Shown: piece after piece, positions 1 to 8,695 of the stretch
Position numbering within the stretch: position 1 is the stretch's first letter
Layout of the letters: each line of letters starts with the position of its first letter
From: CAXMQS01 sp964195995
Lineage (GTDB): Bacteria; Actinomycetota; Acidimicrobiia; Spongiisociales; JAOTWH01
NCBI GenBank assembly: GCA_964195995.1
Contig: CAXMQS010000074.1
Coordinates: 1-64,000, forward strand
Length of the DNA stretch: 64,000 nucleotides
Direction: 5' to 3'
The notes under the pieces: generated by a model
Seen by the model: only the letters and a program-made list of their open reading frames with translations
Database searches by the model: none
What the model was told of the DNA's origin: nothing
Made by a program: the position numbers and the translations under genes

Positions 1-291
1 GCCCCTGCTCTGGGGCTACCCCTCAGCCGCTGCGATGTCGGCAGCATTCGAGGAGGGGTTGATAGCCATCGGTGGGTGCGTGCTTCCAGATGTCGAGGAG
101 GCCCAATTACCGCTGTTCCGAATGCGGAACCGAAGCCATCGTGTAGACTTCCTTCCAAAGGGCCCCAGCCCCAGCTTCTCATTTGTCCTGGCGGAGCTTC
201 CCCAGGGTTCACCCTCTCCGCCGGCCTGAGTGATTGCTGTTGCATCAACGAACCGGCGCCATGTACGAGCGTTTGAGAGCATAGGTATCTC
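1..291. other. Upstream intergenic region, no gene recognised
   Basis: No reading frame here resembles a known protein, and the short frames on both strands have no good ribosome site. The first 16 bases form a GC hairpin (GCCCC, six-base loop, GGGGC) without a T-run, possibly the end of an upstream gene's terminator. TAGGTA at 282-287, four bases before the next gene's ATG, is a weak -10 candidate. Confidence 0.4.
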
Positions 292-1497
292 ATGAAGCAC
301 CATCGGCACCTTCCGTCGATCGGATTCTTGAGTAGCTACCCGCCCACGTCGTGCGGGTTGGCGACGTTCACGGCCGCCTTGCGCGGAGCTGTCGCCGACG
401 GTCGAGGCTCAGACGCGGGCCTGGGCGTCGTGAGCTTGGTGGACAGCCAGCGGGGCGAGCTCAGACCGGAGGTCGTACACGAACATCTCAATGACGACCG
501 CGCGTCGCTCGGGGGTGCGATCGAAACACTCAATACCTTCGACGTGGTGATTGTTCAGCACGAGTATGGGATCTACGGCGGGCTCGACGGAAGTGAGGTT
601 CTCGATCTGCTGACAGGCCTCGAAATCCCGGCGGTGGTCACGCTCCACACTGTGCTCAGCCAACCCAGCCCAAGCGAACGGTCGATTCTGGAGGAGGTGG
701 TGGCGCTGGCGGAGCGGACGATCGTGATGAGCGATACCGCCAGGCGGCGGCTCGTCAACGGCTACCGGGTCGGCCCGGCGACGGTTCGGGTGGTTCCGCA
801 CGGGGCGAGAGTCGGCCTCGATGGCCCGCCCTTGGCGAAGGGAACCCGGCCTGTCGTGCTGACGTGGGGCCTCATCGGGCCGGGCAAGGGTTTGGAGATG
901 GCGATCGACGCCTTCACAGGCCTTCAGGACCTTCGTCCTCTTCCCCGCTACGTCATTCTGGGCAAAACCCATCCCAAGGTCCAGGCTTCACAAGGCGACG
1001 CCTATCTCGATGGACTTGTCAAGCGGGCCAATGACCTCGGTCTGGACGATGCCATCCAGTTCGACGGTCGGTACCTCGATCTCGAAAGCCTTGCTCTCGC
1101 GGTTCGTCGAGCCCATGTGGTCGTGCTTCCCTACGAGTCCACCGAGCAGGTCACCTCGGGTGTGCTGGTCGAGGCACTCGCAGCCGGCAAACCGGTGATT
1201 GCCTCCGCTTTCCCCCACGCCGTCGAGCTTCTGGGCACCGGTGCCGGGATCGTCGTCCCGCACGGCGATCCGATCGCGTTGTCGGCGGCCCTTAGGAGGG
1301 TGTTGACCGATCCCGCCTTGGTGGCCCGGATGGCTGCGGCAGCAAGGTTGATCGGGTCGACCCTGCTCTGGCCCGCCATCGCTCGCCGATACGATCACAT
1401 GGCGACGAAGCTGGTAGCCCGGCACCAAGCGGACCAGGCTCTCAGCGCAGCGAAACGTCCGCAGGAGGTCTTGGATGGCCTCGCCAAGGTCGGTTGA
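292..1497 (+). CDS. GT4-family glycosyltransferase
   Basis: A 401-residue GT-B glycosyltransferase, predicted cytosolic, moving a sugar from a nucleotide donor (perhaps GDP-mannose) to a growing glycan. Seen: an N-terminal YPPTSCGLATFT acceptor-side loop, found in a set of GT4 enzymes that sit beside GH130 genes, and a C-terminal donor-site block with EALAAGKPVIA and a conserved Glu. Length is normal for GT4. The ATG follows a short TA-rich stretch with no clear ribosome site, so it may be leaderless. The last 23 bases overlap the next gene, and a GGAGG inside this frame serves that gene. Donor and acceptor cannot be told from sequence. Confidence 0.85.
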   Translation: MKHHRHLPSIGFLSSYPPTSCGLATFTAALRGAVADGRGSDAGLGVVSLVDSQRGELRPEVVHEHLNDDRASLGGAIETLNTFDVVIVQHEYGIYGGLDGSEVLDLLTGLEIPAVVTLHTVLSQPSPSERSILEEVVALAERTIVMSDTARRRLVNGYRVGPATVRVVPHGARVGLDGPPLAKGTRPVVLTWGLIGPGKGLEMAIDAFTGLQDLRPLPRYVILGKTHPKVQASQGDAYLDGLVKRANDLGLDDAIQFDGRYLDLESLALAVRRAHVVVLPYESTEQVTSGVLVEALAAGKPVIASAFPHAVELLGTGAGIVVPHGDPIALSAALRRVLTDPALVARMAAAARLIGSTLLWPAIARRYDHMATKLVARHQADQALSAAKRPQEVLDGLAKVG

Positions 1498-2572
1498 AGC
1501 TCGGCTCGGCCGCCTCGCAGTGTCAGGGAACCCTGAGCGGTCGGACTTCGTGGCCAGCCGTAACCTCGCTGATTCTCTACCGAGGCCTCGTTTCGATCAT
1601 TTGCGACGGATGACCGACGGTCGGGGCCTGTGGGAGCACGCTCGCTACACCAACCCGCGCACTGAGCACGGCTATTGCACCGACGACAATTCGCGGGCGC
1701 TCATCGTCATTTGTCGCCAGCGGAATCCTTCCCCTGATTTCATCGAGCTGTCCCGGGTCTATCTGGCGTTTCTTCAGGACGCTCAACTACCCGGTGGCGG
1801 CTTCCGTAACCGGCGCAGCTCCGACGGGTCCTGGGTGGATGAGGTGGGATCGGACGACTCCCAAGGACGGGCGCTGTGGGCACTGGGGTCGGTCGCCCAC
1901 CGCGGTCCGGCATCGTGGATGCGTGAAGTTGGGCTGGACATGTTCGACAAGCAACGGGACTTCCTCTCGCCCTTTCCGCGCACCAACGCCTTCGCCGTGC
2001 TGGGCGCAACCGAGGTGCTGGCGTCATCACCCGACCATGGCCACGCTCGGCACATCCTGGAGCAGTGCGCTGGCCACCTCCACGTGCGCGATGATGCTCT
2101 CTGGCCGTGGCCCGAAGAGCGCCTCGCCTACGACAACGCCCGCATTCCGGAAGCTCTTCTGGCAGCGGGGGCGCTCCTTCCCGACGAGGGCCTCGTCGAA
2201 GCGGGGCTCCGCTTGCTCGAGTGGTTGGTGGCTACCGAAATGCGCGATGGCCACTTCAGCTTCGCGCCTGTGGGCGGATGGGCACCAGGAGAGCCCCGAC
2301 CGGGTTTCGACCAGCAGCCGGTCGAGGCAGCGGCAATGGCTGATGCCTGCAGCCGAGCCTTCTCGCTCACCGGCGACACAAGATGGAGGGACCTGGTGGC
2401 GCGCGCAGCTCGGTGGTTCGTGGGTGATAACGACGTCGGGGTGGCTCTCTACGACGCGGAAACGGGGGGCGGCAGAGACGGCCTCACGCCCGAGGGGGCC
2501 AACCAGAACCAGGGAGCGGAGTCGACGCTGGCCGCCCTCGCTGCTCTGCAGCAGGCACAAGCGCTTCGCTGA
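1475..2572 (+). CDS. Alpha/alpha-barrel (six-hairpin glycosidase-like) protein
   Basis: A 365-residue protein with no signal peptide. The EHGYCTDDNSRALI block and repeated helical pairs rich in W, D and G (WALGSVAHR, EALLAAGALL) suggest an (alpha/alpha)6 toroid of the six-hairpin glycosidase type. Such proteins are often encoded directly after a YPP-type GT4 and are annotated as glycosidase- or glycosyltransferase-associated. The start is set by GGAGG at 1464-1468, six bases before the ATG, inside the preceding gene, so translation is coupled. Its 3' end lies in a tandem 30-bp duplication. Catalytic activity is unproven; a glycan-trimming or accessory role is inferred from context. Confidence 0.65.
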   Translation: MASPRSVEARLGRLAVSGNPERSDFVASRNLADSLPRPRFDHLRRMTDGRGLWEHARYTNPRTEHGYCTDDNSRALIVICRQRNPSPDFIELSRVYLAFLQDAQLPGGGFRNRRSSDGSWVDEVGSDDSQGRALWALGSVAHRGPASWMREVGLDMFDKQRDFLSPFPRTNAFAVLGATEVLASSPDHGHARHILEQCAGHLHVRDDALWPWPEERLAYDNARIPEALLAAGALLPDEGLVEAGLRLLEWLVATEMRDGHFSFAPVGGWAPGEPRPGFDQQPVEAAAMADACSRAFSLTGDTRWRDLVARAARWFVGDNDVGVALYDAETGGGRDGLTPEGANQNQGAESTLAALAALQQAQALR

Positions 2573-2621
2573 TCACAAAGACCAAGACATCCGCTTTGCT
2601 GATCACAAAGACCAAGACATC
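2562..2621 (+). repeat. 30-bp tandem duplication across a stop codon
   Basis: Two adjacent 30-base copies (2562-2591 and 2592-2621) differ at one base (C versus T in CGCTTCGCTG / CGCTTTGCTG). The first copy contains the last codons and TGA stop of the barrel gene. The second is downstream non-coding DNA in which the same codons are out of frame with the gene. The near identity suggests a recent slippage or duplication. Confidence 0.95.
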
Positions 2622-2717
2622 GAGACACCCGGCTAAGGTTCCCACGGCGTTCTAGGCTCATATTTCGCGCTATCACACCGATACACGGTAGGGACCGTCT
2701 AACGAACGGTTTACAGC

Positions 2718-4190
2718 ATGCTGCCCATCCCCACAACCCGCCACAAGATTCGCTTCCTTCCCGACCCACATCGGGTGATAACCAAGCCCTACCTGCCAGG
2801 GGCGGAGGTCTTTCCAGATGGACATTCGCGGGTTGAACTTGTCATCAATCGGATCCTGGCTATGCCAGAGAGTGAGGTTGCGGCGACGCTGGCGACCACG
2901 CAGCAGCGCTTCGCAGATCGACACGTAGACCTCAGTGCCGATCTCGAACGCAACTTCACTTCGGTGGCCGCCCACATTGACAAACCGAACGATCTTTCCC
3001 CGGATCGCCGCCTGCTAATCGGTGCCTACTTCACTCACGAGTACTCCATCGAAGCGGCCGCCCTCGGCAATCCGTCGATTGTCCCGGCTCCCGACCAGTC
3101 TGGCCTCAATCCCGGGGAGCAACGGTTCATCATGAGTCTGCGGGCGATCGGCGAGGGGCACATCTCATCCGTCGAGTTTCGCTCGGGTGTGATCGACGCC
3201 CACGGGGAGATCATGGTGGACAAGCCGAGCCGATATGCGATGGCCGGCAGCCGCCGGTCACCCAACTACGACAAACATGCCTTCTCCACCAAGCTAGAGG
3301 AGCTGGGGTCGTTCAATGACATCACCCGCCTGTGTCTCGAACCGCTGCCTCCTCAATTCACTTTCGAGCAGCTCGAAGCGTCAATCTTGGATCTCGACCG
3401 CCAGGGCGTGGATCGCGTTCTCTCTTTCCATACGATCAAGCTCATCCACTGGCTCGCCTCTTCGAACTACGAGAGCAGCTTTCCAGCGGAGTCCGAGATC
3501 TCGGAACGAGTGATCTTCCCGGCAGGACCCACCGAAAGCCACGGGATGGAGGACACCCGCTTCGTGCGTTTCACCGATGACGACGGAACCGTGGTTTACT
3601 ACGCCACCTACACCGCTTTCGACGGGCATCGGATCCTTCCCCAGCTCATTGAAACCACCGCCTTCGTGTCCTTCAGAATCGCCACCCTCAATGGAAGCTC
3701 TGCCCAGAACAAGGGCGTTGCCCTATTTCCTCGCAAGATCGACGGCCAATACGCGGCGTTGGCACGCCATGACAACGAGAACAACTTCCTCATGCTGTCG
3801 GACAGCGTGCGGTTGTGGGAGGAAACCGAGAAGATCCAGATCCCCGATCGGCCTTGGGAGCTGATGCAGATCGGTAATTGTGGGTCACCTCTTGAAACCG
3901 AAGCCGGTTGGCTGGTGATCACCCACGGGGTGGGGCCGATGCGACAGTACGCCTTAGGAGCCATCCTGCTCGACCGGGAAGATCCGTGTCGGGTCATCGG
4001 TGATCTCGATGAACCGCTGTTGTCACCTAGTGAGGACGAGCGCGAAGGGTATGTTCCAAACGTCGTGTACTCATGCGGCAGCATGATCCATGGCAACGAC
4101 CTGGTGCTCCCCTACGGCTTCTCTGACCTCGGAGCCGGAATAGCCACGGTGTCGCTCAACGATCTGCTCACCCGCCTTACGGAGAAGTAG
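2718..4190 (+). CDS. GH130-family mannoside phosphorylase/hydrolase
   Basis: A 490-residue cytosolic five-bladed propeller enzyme. GH130 members phosphorolyse, or in some subgroups hydrolyse, beta-mannosides to give mannose 1-phosphate. Seen: GHISSVEFR near residue 148, the ESHGMEDTRF motif with the probable catalytic Asp at 279, GNCGSPLETEAGW, and YVPNVVYSCG near the C-terminus, all GH130 hallmarks. The N-terminal ~100-residue extension is typical of longer subgroups. It starts 145 bases after the barrel gene. Its stop overlaps by 14 bases, tail to tail, with the opposite-strand GH5-like gene. Beside two GT4 genes it probably turns over or primes a mannose-containing glycan. Linkage specificity (1,2 versus 1,4) is not readable here. 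Confidence 0.88.
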   Translation: MLPIPTTRHKIRFLPDPHRVITKPYLPGAEVFPDGHSRVELVINRILAMPESEVAATLATTQQRFADRHVDLSADLERNFTSVAAHIDKPNDLSPDRRLLIGAYFTHEYSIEAAALGNPSIVPAPDQSGLNPGEQRFIMSLRAIGEGHISSVEFRSGVIDAHGEIMVDKPSRYAMAGSRRSPNYDKHAFSTKLEELGSFNDITRLCLEPLPPQFTFEQLEASILDLDRQGVDRVLSFHTIKLIHWLASSNYESSFPAESEISERVIFPAGPTESHGMEDTRFVRFTDDDGTVVYYATYTAFDGHRILPQLIETTAFVSFRIATLNGSSAQNKGVALFPRKIDGQYAALARHDNENNFLMLSDSVRLWEETEKIQIPDRPWELMQIGNCGSPLETEAGWLVITHGVGPMRQYALGAILLDREDPCRVIGDLDEPLLSPSEDEREGYVPNVVYSCGSMIHGNDLVLPYGFSDLGAGIATVSLNDLLTRLTEK

Positions 4191-5418
4191 CTCCCTCGCT
4201 TTCCCGGTAGCGGCCATAGAGGCGCGACAGGTTCTTCGCCGAATCCTTCCAGAATTCATCTGGTTCGATGTCTATCCAGGGGTAGCCCTCCGGCCCGGCG
4301 ACTGTGTCGAGACCGGTGAAAGCCTTCACAACGTCCACGGACGGCTTGGGCGACCCGTCGGCTCGCCACAGTCCGAACGAACGCTCGTGGGTCGCAACGT
4401 CGAGGGGCGGTTTGGCCCAGATGGCCGGGACGTAGTCGGTGTAGCACCACAGCATGGCGCCCGTACAACCGGCTTGGCGCAGGCCAGACAGGGCGCGTTC
4501 CGTGTAGGAGGCCGCGGCTTGCTCTTCGACGAGGGGAGAAGGACTCTCACGGCGGGATCCCTCCCCGTCCGGCTCGGCCCGACGGTAGGTTGGCAAGCCG
4601 AACTCTGAGAAGAAAACGTCATGGCCCCTTCCCAGCCATCGGGTCAGCCGGGCTAGGAAGGGCAGCAGGTGCTCATCCGTGGGACTCTTCGCCCAGCAAG
4701 CGTAGATGGGGTAGCCGTGCATGGTAAGGAAATCGCACACCTCGGCGGCTTCCCCTGGACCGAGCATGCGGTCCTGTTCCAGGTCCTCCATGTGCAGGCC
4801 GATGGTGACGAGAACCGCCGGGTCAGCCGTGCGGATCGCCGCGGTTATCCGCTTCAGCCAGTCCCGGGCTGATGAGCGGCTCGGCGGTATCACGCAGTTT
4901 GAGTTCTCGTTTCCGAGGTCCCACGCCCACACCGCATCGTGGCCGGCGAGTGCGGTGGCCGTCTCTCCCGCCAACAGCGCCTGTGCAACACCGATGTGTG
5001 GGTCGGTGTACCAGTTTCGCAACCCAGCTGTGGTGAGCCTCCCACCGGACACTGCCCGGAAGCGGTCGTCGCCATCCGACCCGCCGAGCGCCCACGCCGG
5101 GATCCAGTTGACTCCGCTCATGTGACCTGTAAAGAGGGTGGGCATGACGGCCAGGCCCGCCCGCCCGGCCAGATCCGCCACCGTGACCAGCCGATCAAGC
5201 ATCGCGTTGTTGACCCTGTTCGGGGTCGGCTGGAAATCCTCCCAGGTCAGGAACACCCGGACCGAGTCGAAGCCAGCGGCAGCGATCCGTGCGAAGTCGG
5301 TGCCCACCTCGGCGTCATCGAAGTCTGTCCACCAGCCCATCGCGGTACGAGCGGGCCAGTAGTTGACGCCCAGCCGAAATCGTTCGCTCTGTTCCGGTGG
5401 TTCGGAGTCAGCGGACAT
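4177..5418 (-). CDS. GH5-like glycoside hydrolase (endo-beta-mannanase-like)
   Basis: A 413-residue (beta/alpha)8 clan GH-A hydrolase. Seen: LGVNYWPAR at the first strand, the acid/base motif WDLGNEN with Glu171, LTMHGYPIY, and the nucleophile motif FFSEFGLPT with Glu272. No signal peptide is visible, so it probably acts in the cytosol, unlike secreted mannanases. It starts inside the last codons of the upstream GT4 (11-base overlap, AAGGAAG before the ATG), so the two are co-translated. Retaining hydrolysis of beta-mannosides is inferred from the GH130 neighbour. Other GH-A specificities are possible. Confidence 0.8.
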   Translation of the reverse strand: MSADSEPPEQSERFRLGVNYWPARTAMGWWTDFDDAEVGTDFARIAAAGFDSVRVFLTWEDFQPTPNRVNNAMLDRLVTVADLAGRAGLAVMPTLFTGHMSGVNWIPAWALGGSDGDDRFRAVSGGRLTTAGLRNWYTDPHIGVAQALLAGETATALAGHDAVWAWDLGNENSNCVIPPSRSSARDWLKRITAAIRTADPAVLVTIGLHMEDLEQDRMLGPGEAAEVCDFLTMHGYPIYACWAKSPTDEHLLPFLARLTRWLGRGHDVFFSEFGLPTYRRAEPDGEGSRRESPSPLVEEQAAASYTERALSGLRQAGCTGAMLWCYTDYVPAIWAKPPLDVATHERSFGLWRADGSPKPSVDVVKAFTGLDTVAGPEGYPWIDIEPDEFWKDSAKNLSRLYGRYRESEGATSP

Positions 5419-6487
5419 TGCTTCCTTCGGCGCGTTCCGCCCGGTGGAGCCCCACGACGTGGTGATAGACGGCGAGGTACTCGTCGACCATCCGATCCGC
5501 GTTGAATTGATCCTCGACCGATTGGCGCACTGCCGTCCGGTCGATGCTTTCGGCGGCTTGGACCGCCGCTATTGCCTCGCCGATGGAGCCAACCAGATAG
5601 CCGTTCTCACCATCGCGGACGATTTCCGACATCGAACCCCGCGGGTGGGCGATCACCGGCGTCCCGCAGGCCATCGCCTCAACGACGCTGAAGCCGAACG
5701 GCTCGTCGAAGCTGATGAGGTGCAGCAGAGCCCGGGCACCACCGAGCAGCTTCCCGCGCCTTTCGGGACCCACTGGGCCGATGTAGCTGACTTGGTCGCC
5801 GTCTACCCGGGGTTTCACGAACCGATCGAAGTAATCATCGTCCTGGACGATCCCGGCGATGGTCAGCGGCACGCCGGCCTGTTCGGCCACATCGATGGCT
5901 TCAGCGGTTCCCTTGTCGGGATGGATCCTCCCGAAGAACAGCAAGTAGTCGCCCGGCCCTGGATGCACCGCAAACGCCTGCATGTCGATGCCGTGGTGAA
6001 TCGTGGCCACGTAGTTGAGGTTCTCGTGCCTATCCGCGTCGCTGATCGCTACGTAGTAGCCGCGGTCGTTGTACTTCTCGTAGACGGGCACGATCCGCTC
6101 AGACGAGAATCCGTGAATGGTGGTGACAACCGGTGTATCGACCAGACCGCTGTAGGTGAGCGGCAGGTAATCGAAGCTGTTGTGGATCACATCGAACTCC
6201 GCGGCCCGTTCGAATACCGCCGAGATGTGCAGGCCCTCCCAGACCTTCGGGTCCAACCCTGGGTCTTCGGAGTATCCCGTCGGGGCGGTCCCTACTAGAT
6301 GCGCCCCGGTGAGCGAGTCGGCGGTGGCGAACAGCGTGACGTCGACACTCCGGGCGACCAGCCCCTCGGTGAGGAGCGAGACGAACTGCTCCCACGGTCC
6401 ATAGTGACGCGGCGGCACCCGCCACGAGATCGGGGCAAGCATCGCCACCCTGAGTTTCTTGGTTGACAGCGCCGGAGACGAAGTCAC
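5408..6487 (-). CDS. GT4-family glycosyltransferase (PPRHYGPWE type)
   Basis: A 359-residue GT-B enzyme. Seen: the N-terminal acceptor motif APISWRVPPRHYGPWE, an internal FFGRIHPDKG start of the donor domain, and SFDEPFGFSVVEAMACGTPVIA with the EX7E pair. The open frame extends upstream, but those residues are low-complexity read-through of another gene's DNA. GTG at 6487 is preferred because TACTCT ends six bases before it, matching the leaderless pattern elsewhere in the window. First gene of a two-gene operon with the GH5-like hydrolase. Substrate unknown; mannose transfer is inferred from context. Confidence 0.85.
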   Translation of the reverse strand: MTSSPALSTKKLRVAMLAPISWRVPPRHYGPWEQFVSLLTEGLVARSVDVTLFATADSLTGAHLVGTAPTGYSEDPGLDPKVWEGLHISAVFERAAEFDVIHNSFDYLPLTYSGLVDTPVVTTIHGFSSERIVPVYEKYNDRGYYVAISDADRHENLNYVATIHHGIDMQAFAVHPGPGDYLLFFGRIHPDKGTAEAIDVAEQAGVPLTIAGIVQDDDYFDRFVKPRVDGDQVSYIGPVGPERRGKLLGGARALLHLISFDEPFGFSVVEAMACGTPVIAHPRGSMSEIVRDGENGYLVGSIGEAIAAVQAAESIDRTAVRQSVEDQFNADRMVDEYLAVYHHVVGLHRAERAEGSNVR

Positions 6488-6493
6488 GCGGCG

Positions 6494-6499
6494 AGAGTA
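6494..6499 (-). promoter_or_regulatory. -10 element of a leaderless promoter
   Basis: TACTCT on the minus strand ends six bases before the GTG of the GT4 gene at 6487. No ribosome site lies between, which suggests leaderless transcription. Confidence 0.45.
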
Positions 6500-6638
6500 G
6501 CCCGGTCCTCCACCGGCCGGATGCGGCGGCCCGGAGATGGAAGATGAGTCTGGGATCTGCCCACCCAATTGCCGCATCGACGTCGACATACTCGGAGATG
6601 CGACCGGCCCGGTCTCTACGTCGCTCCTCGGCGGCGTG

Positions 6639-7403
6639 CTACCAGGGGGGGAGGCCTGCGTCGAACACACCACCCGGGAAGCGGTCGAGCATCGACCCGG
6701 CGACGTGTAATGCCAGCCGGGTCTTTCCACTCCCTCCTACGCCCGTCAGCGTTACCAACCGGTTGGTGCTCACGAGGTGGGTGATCGCCTCGCTCTCGGC
6801 TTCTCGACCCACGAATTCTGAACTCTGGGGGGGAAGGTTGTGGCGAACTTCTGCCGACCGAAGGGGCGGGAAGTCAACCGACAGGCCGGGAGTCACCACT
6901 TGATAGACCCGTTCGGGATCATCGAAGTCCTTCAGCCGGTGGGCTCCCAAATCTCGCAGCTCGATGTCGGCGGGAAGCCGGTTGTCTATGAGGCTGCGGG
7001 TCGTGTAAGAGATGATGACCTGCCCACCGTGGGCGATGCCGGAGATGCGAGCGGCTCGGTTGACTTCGATGCCTATGTAGTCGTCGCCCCCCATGCGCGC
7101 TTCTCCGGTATGGGCTCCCATCCTGACCAGGACCTGGCCGCCCTCCCGCCACGAGGTGTTGTGAAGCTGCCGCTGTGCGGTCACTGTTGCGTTTACGCAG
7201 GCGAGGGGGGATTGGAAAACCGCGAAGAATGAGTCGCCTTCGGTCTTCACCTCAACGCCATCGTGAGCGGCGATGGCTTCCCGCATGATGTGGTTGTGCT
7301 CGGCGAGAACCTCGTCGAATTCAGTCCCGAGTCGCTGCACCATGCGAGTCGAGCCCTCGATGTCGGTAAACAGGTACGTAATGATGCCGGTCGGTAATGC
7401 CAT
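6639..7403 (-). pseudogene. Truncated class III adenylate cyclase-ATPase fusion
   Basis: A 254-residue frame: an N-terminal class III nucleotidyl cyclase domain (about residues 5-175; TYLFTDIEGSTRM with metal Asp, EVKTEGDSFFAVF with the second metal Asp, EVNRAARI), a linker, FVGREAE, then a P-loop GVGGSGKTRLAL. The frame stops some 25 residues past the Walker A motif after a run of seven G/C bases. Relatives of this architecture continue for roughly 700 more residues with ATPase and TPR regions, none of which follows in any frame. A GGGGGA precedes the ATG. The cyclase half could still be made, but the signalling protein as a whole is broken. Confidence 0.75.
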
Positions 7404-7756
7404 AGGTTCCCCCGCGAAGACCCTAGAGAGTTGATGAGCCGGCGGCGATAGTCATATGAATCGCGCCCCTGCTCCGGCGGGGGTCCCTTCGCTCGTCGTT
7501 CTGAGCTGCCCACTCGATTCGTGCCTCAGACCGCGTACAGGCCGCGAGACACCGAAAAACCATGCAAAACACCGCGAACGGCTGAGCAGCAAGGAACCCT
7601 GTTAGCCATTGGCGAAACTGCCGATTTGCCCACGTTTGCTGGACCTCCTGAGACCCCCTAATACGCCTTCACACGGCAGAGGTCACAGGTTCGATCCCTG
7701 TGGCGCCCACCATCAGATTCACCATTCTTGCTGGCCGTCAGCTACGGCGTGGTCCG
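7404..7756. other. Intergenic region containing a tRNA remnant
   Basis: No protein frame is convincing. TAGGGT near 7420 (minus strand) is a possible -10 for the cyclase fragment. The half nearer the molybdoenzyme cluster holds the 3' half of a tRNA-Val-like sequence (7664-7711). No integrase frame is present. Confidence 0.5.
7664..7711 (+). repeat. 3' half of tRNA-Val(CAC), left copy (possible att scar)
   Basis: The sequence runs from the 3' part of an anticodon arm (CGCCTTCACACGGC, anticodon CAC in loop TTCACAC) through a perfectly paired T-arm (CACAG / CTGTG around TTCGATC) to an acceptor 3' strand ending GCCCACCA. No D-arm or 5' acceptor strand precedes it, so it is not a functional tRNA. 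The break at the anticodon arm is where tyrosine recombinases commonly cross over. A second copy in the same orientation lies at 18086. Confidence 0.7.
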
Positions 7757-8695
7757 CTACCGCTCAACCGCGATGACCGGTCGAACCAGCGCCGTAGCCC
7801 GCTCGGGAACTTCCGACGCGAAGACCAGCACCGAGAGACCGAGGATCACGAGCGCACTCTGGTAGGTGCTGTGCAATCCGATGCCTCCTACCACCAGCAA
7901 CCCGATGCCGACTGCGGTAAGCCCATCACCGCTCTTGACGATCATCACGAGGGCGTAGGTCAGGGTTCCGGCAGCCATCGCATATGCGAGCGCCGGGAGG
8001 TAGCCAGCTAACCCGAAGTTCCAGAGGAGCACGATCTTGGCGGTGGCTGGGGCCAATACGAGGGTCATCATCACAGCCCCACTGACCGCAGCCCCCCATG
8101 CGACCGCAGCCCCAGACGTCATCCTGGTTCGGGAGTAGACCAGCGCCATTGGTGCCGCTAGGACCAGTGTCTCGGCAGCCACCAGGAGCCACGGCGAGGC
8201 TTCTACGGGCCGGAGACCGCGGGCGGCAGCCTGTTGGGCGACTACGTAGAGGCCGCCGAGCAGGAAGCCTCCGCCGAATAAGAACAATGCCGGTCGCAGG
8301 CGTCGATCTGCCGCTGCGCATCCGACTGCAACCAGGCCGAACGAGGCCACGACGGCGACGGCGAGCAGCAGATCGTCGATGGCTCCGGCTCGCGCCAGGA
8401 ACGCCGCTCCGACGAACACCGCTAAGGCCGTCGCCACGGCATGGTGGCCATGTTGGAGTGCAGCCCGCATGGCAAGTCCCAGAGCGGTGATCACGAGCAC
8501 AACGGCCAGGTAGTAGGCGAACCTGCCCGACTCGGCAGCAGCCCGGTACGGAACTGCTGCGCGGTCGATGCCGGGGATGTGGATGGCGACTCGGGTTGCG
8601 GTCCGGAGGATGACGAGTTCAAAGACAATGACCACCAGTGCGACTTGCACCAACCACGGCAGCAATCCGTCGCGAGGGGTGGGGGAGACCGCCAC
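7757..8695 (-). CDS. Multi-pass membrane protein of the molybdoenzyme operon
   Basis: A 312-residue, very hydrophobic protein with about nine or ten predicted membrane spans. I do not recognise the family. The GTG start shares one base with the TAG stop of the gamma-subunit gene, so it belongs to the same operon. A longer upstream frame is read-through of that gene. Histidines occur at an early loop (VAIHIPG), in a QHGHHAV cluster and near the C-terminus (GLHSTYQS). Such residues could ligate haem or contact quinone, which would make it a membrane electron-transfer partner, but this is inference. A transporter or assembly role is also possible. Confidence 0.7.
   Translation of the reverse strand: MAVSPTPRDGLLPWLVQVALVVIVFELVILRTATRVAIHIPGIDRAAVPYRAAAESGRFAYYLAVVLVITALGLAMRAALQHGHHAVATALAVFVGAAFLARAGAIDDLLLAVAVVASFGLVAVGCAAADRRLRPALFLFGGGFLLGGLYVVAQQAAARGLRPVEASPWLLVAAETLVLAAPMALVYSRTRMTSGAAVAWGAAVSGAVMMTLVLAPATAKIVLLWNFGLAGYLPALAYAMAAGTLTYALVMIVKSGDGLTAVGIGLLVVGGIGLHSTYQSALVILGLSVLVFASEVPERATALVRPVIAVER

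Noticed and set aside
5363..6298. A 311-codon plus-strand open frame
   Set aside because: Antisense to the GT4 gene, which has both GT-B motif sets.
7637..7711. A complete tRNA-Val gene
   Set aside because: The T-arm and acceptor 3' end are good, but the preceding bases hold no D-arm and no matching 5' acceptor strand.
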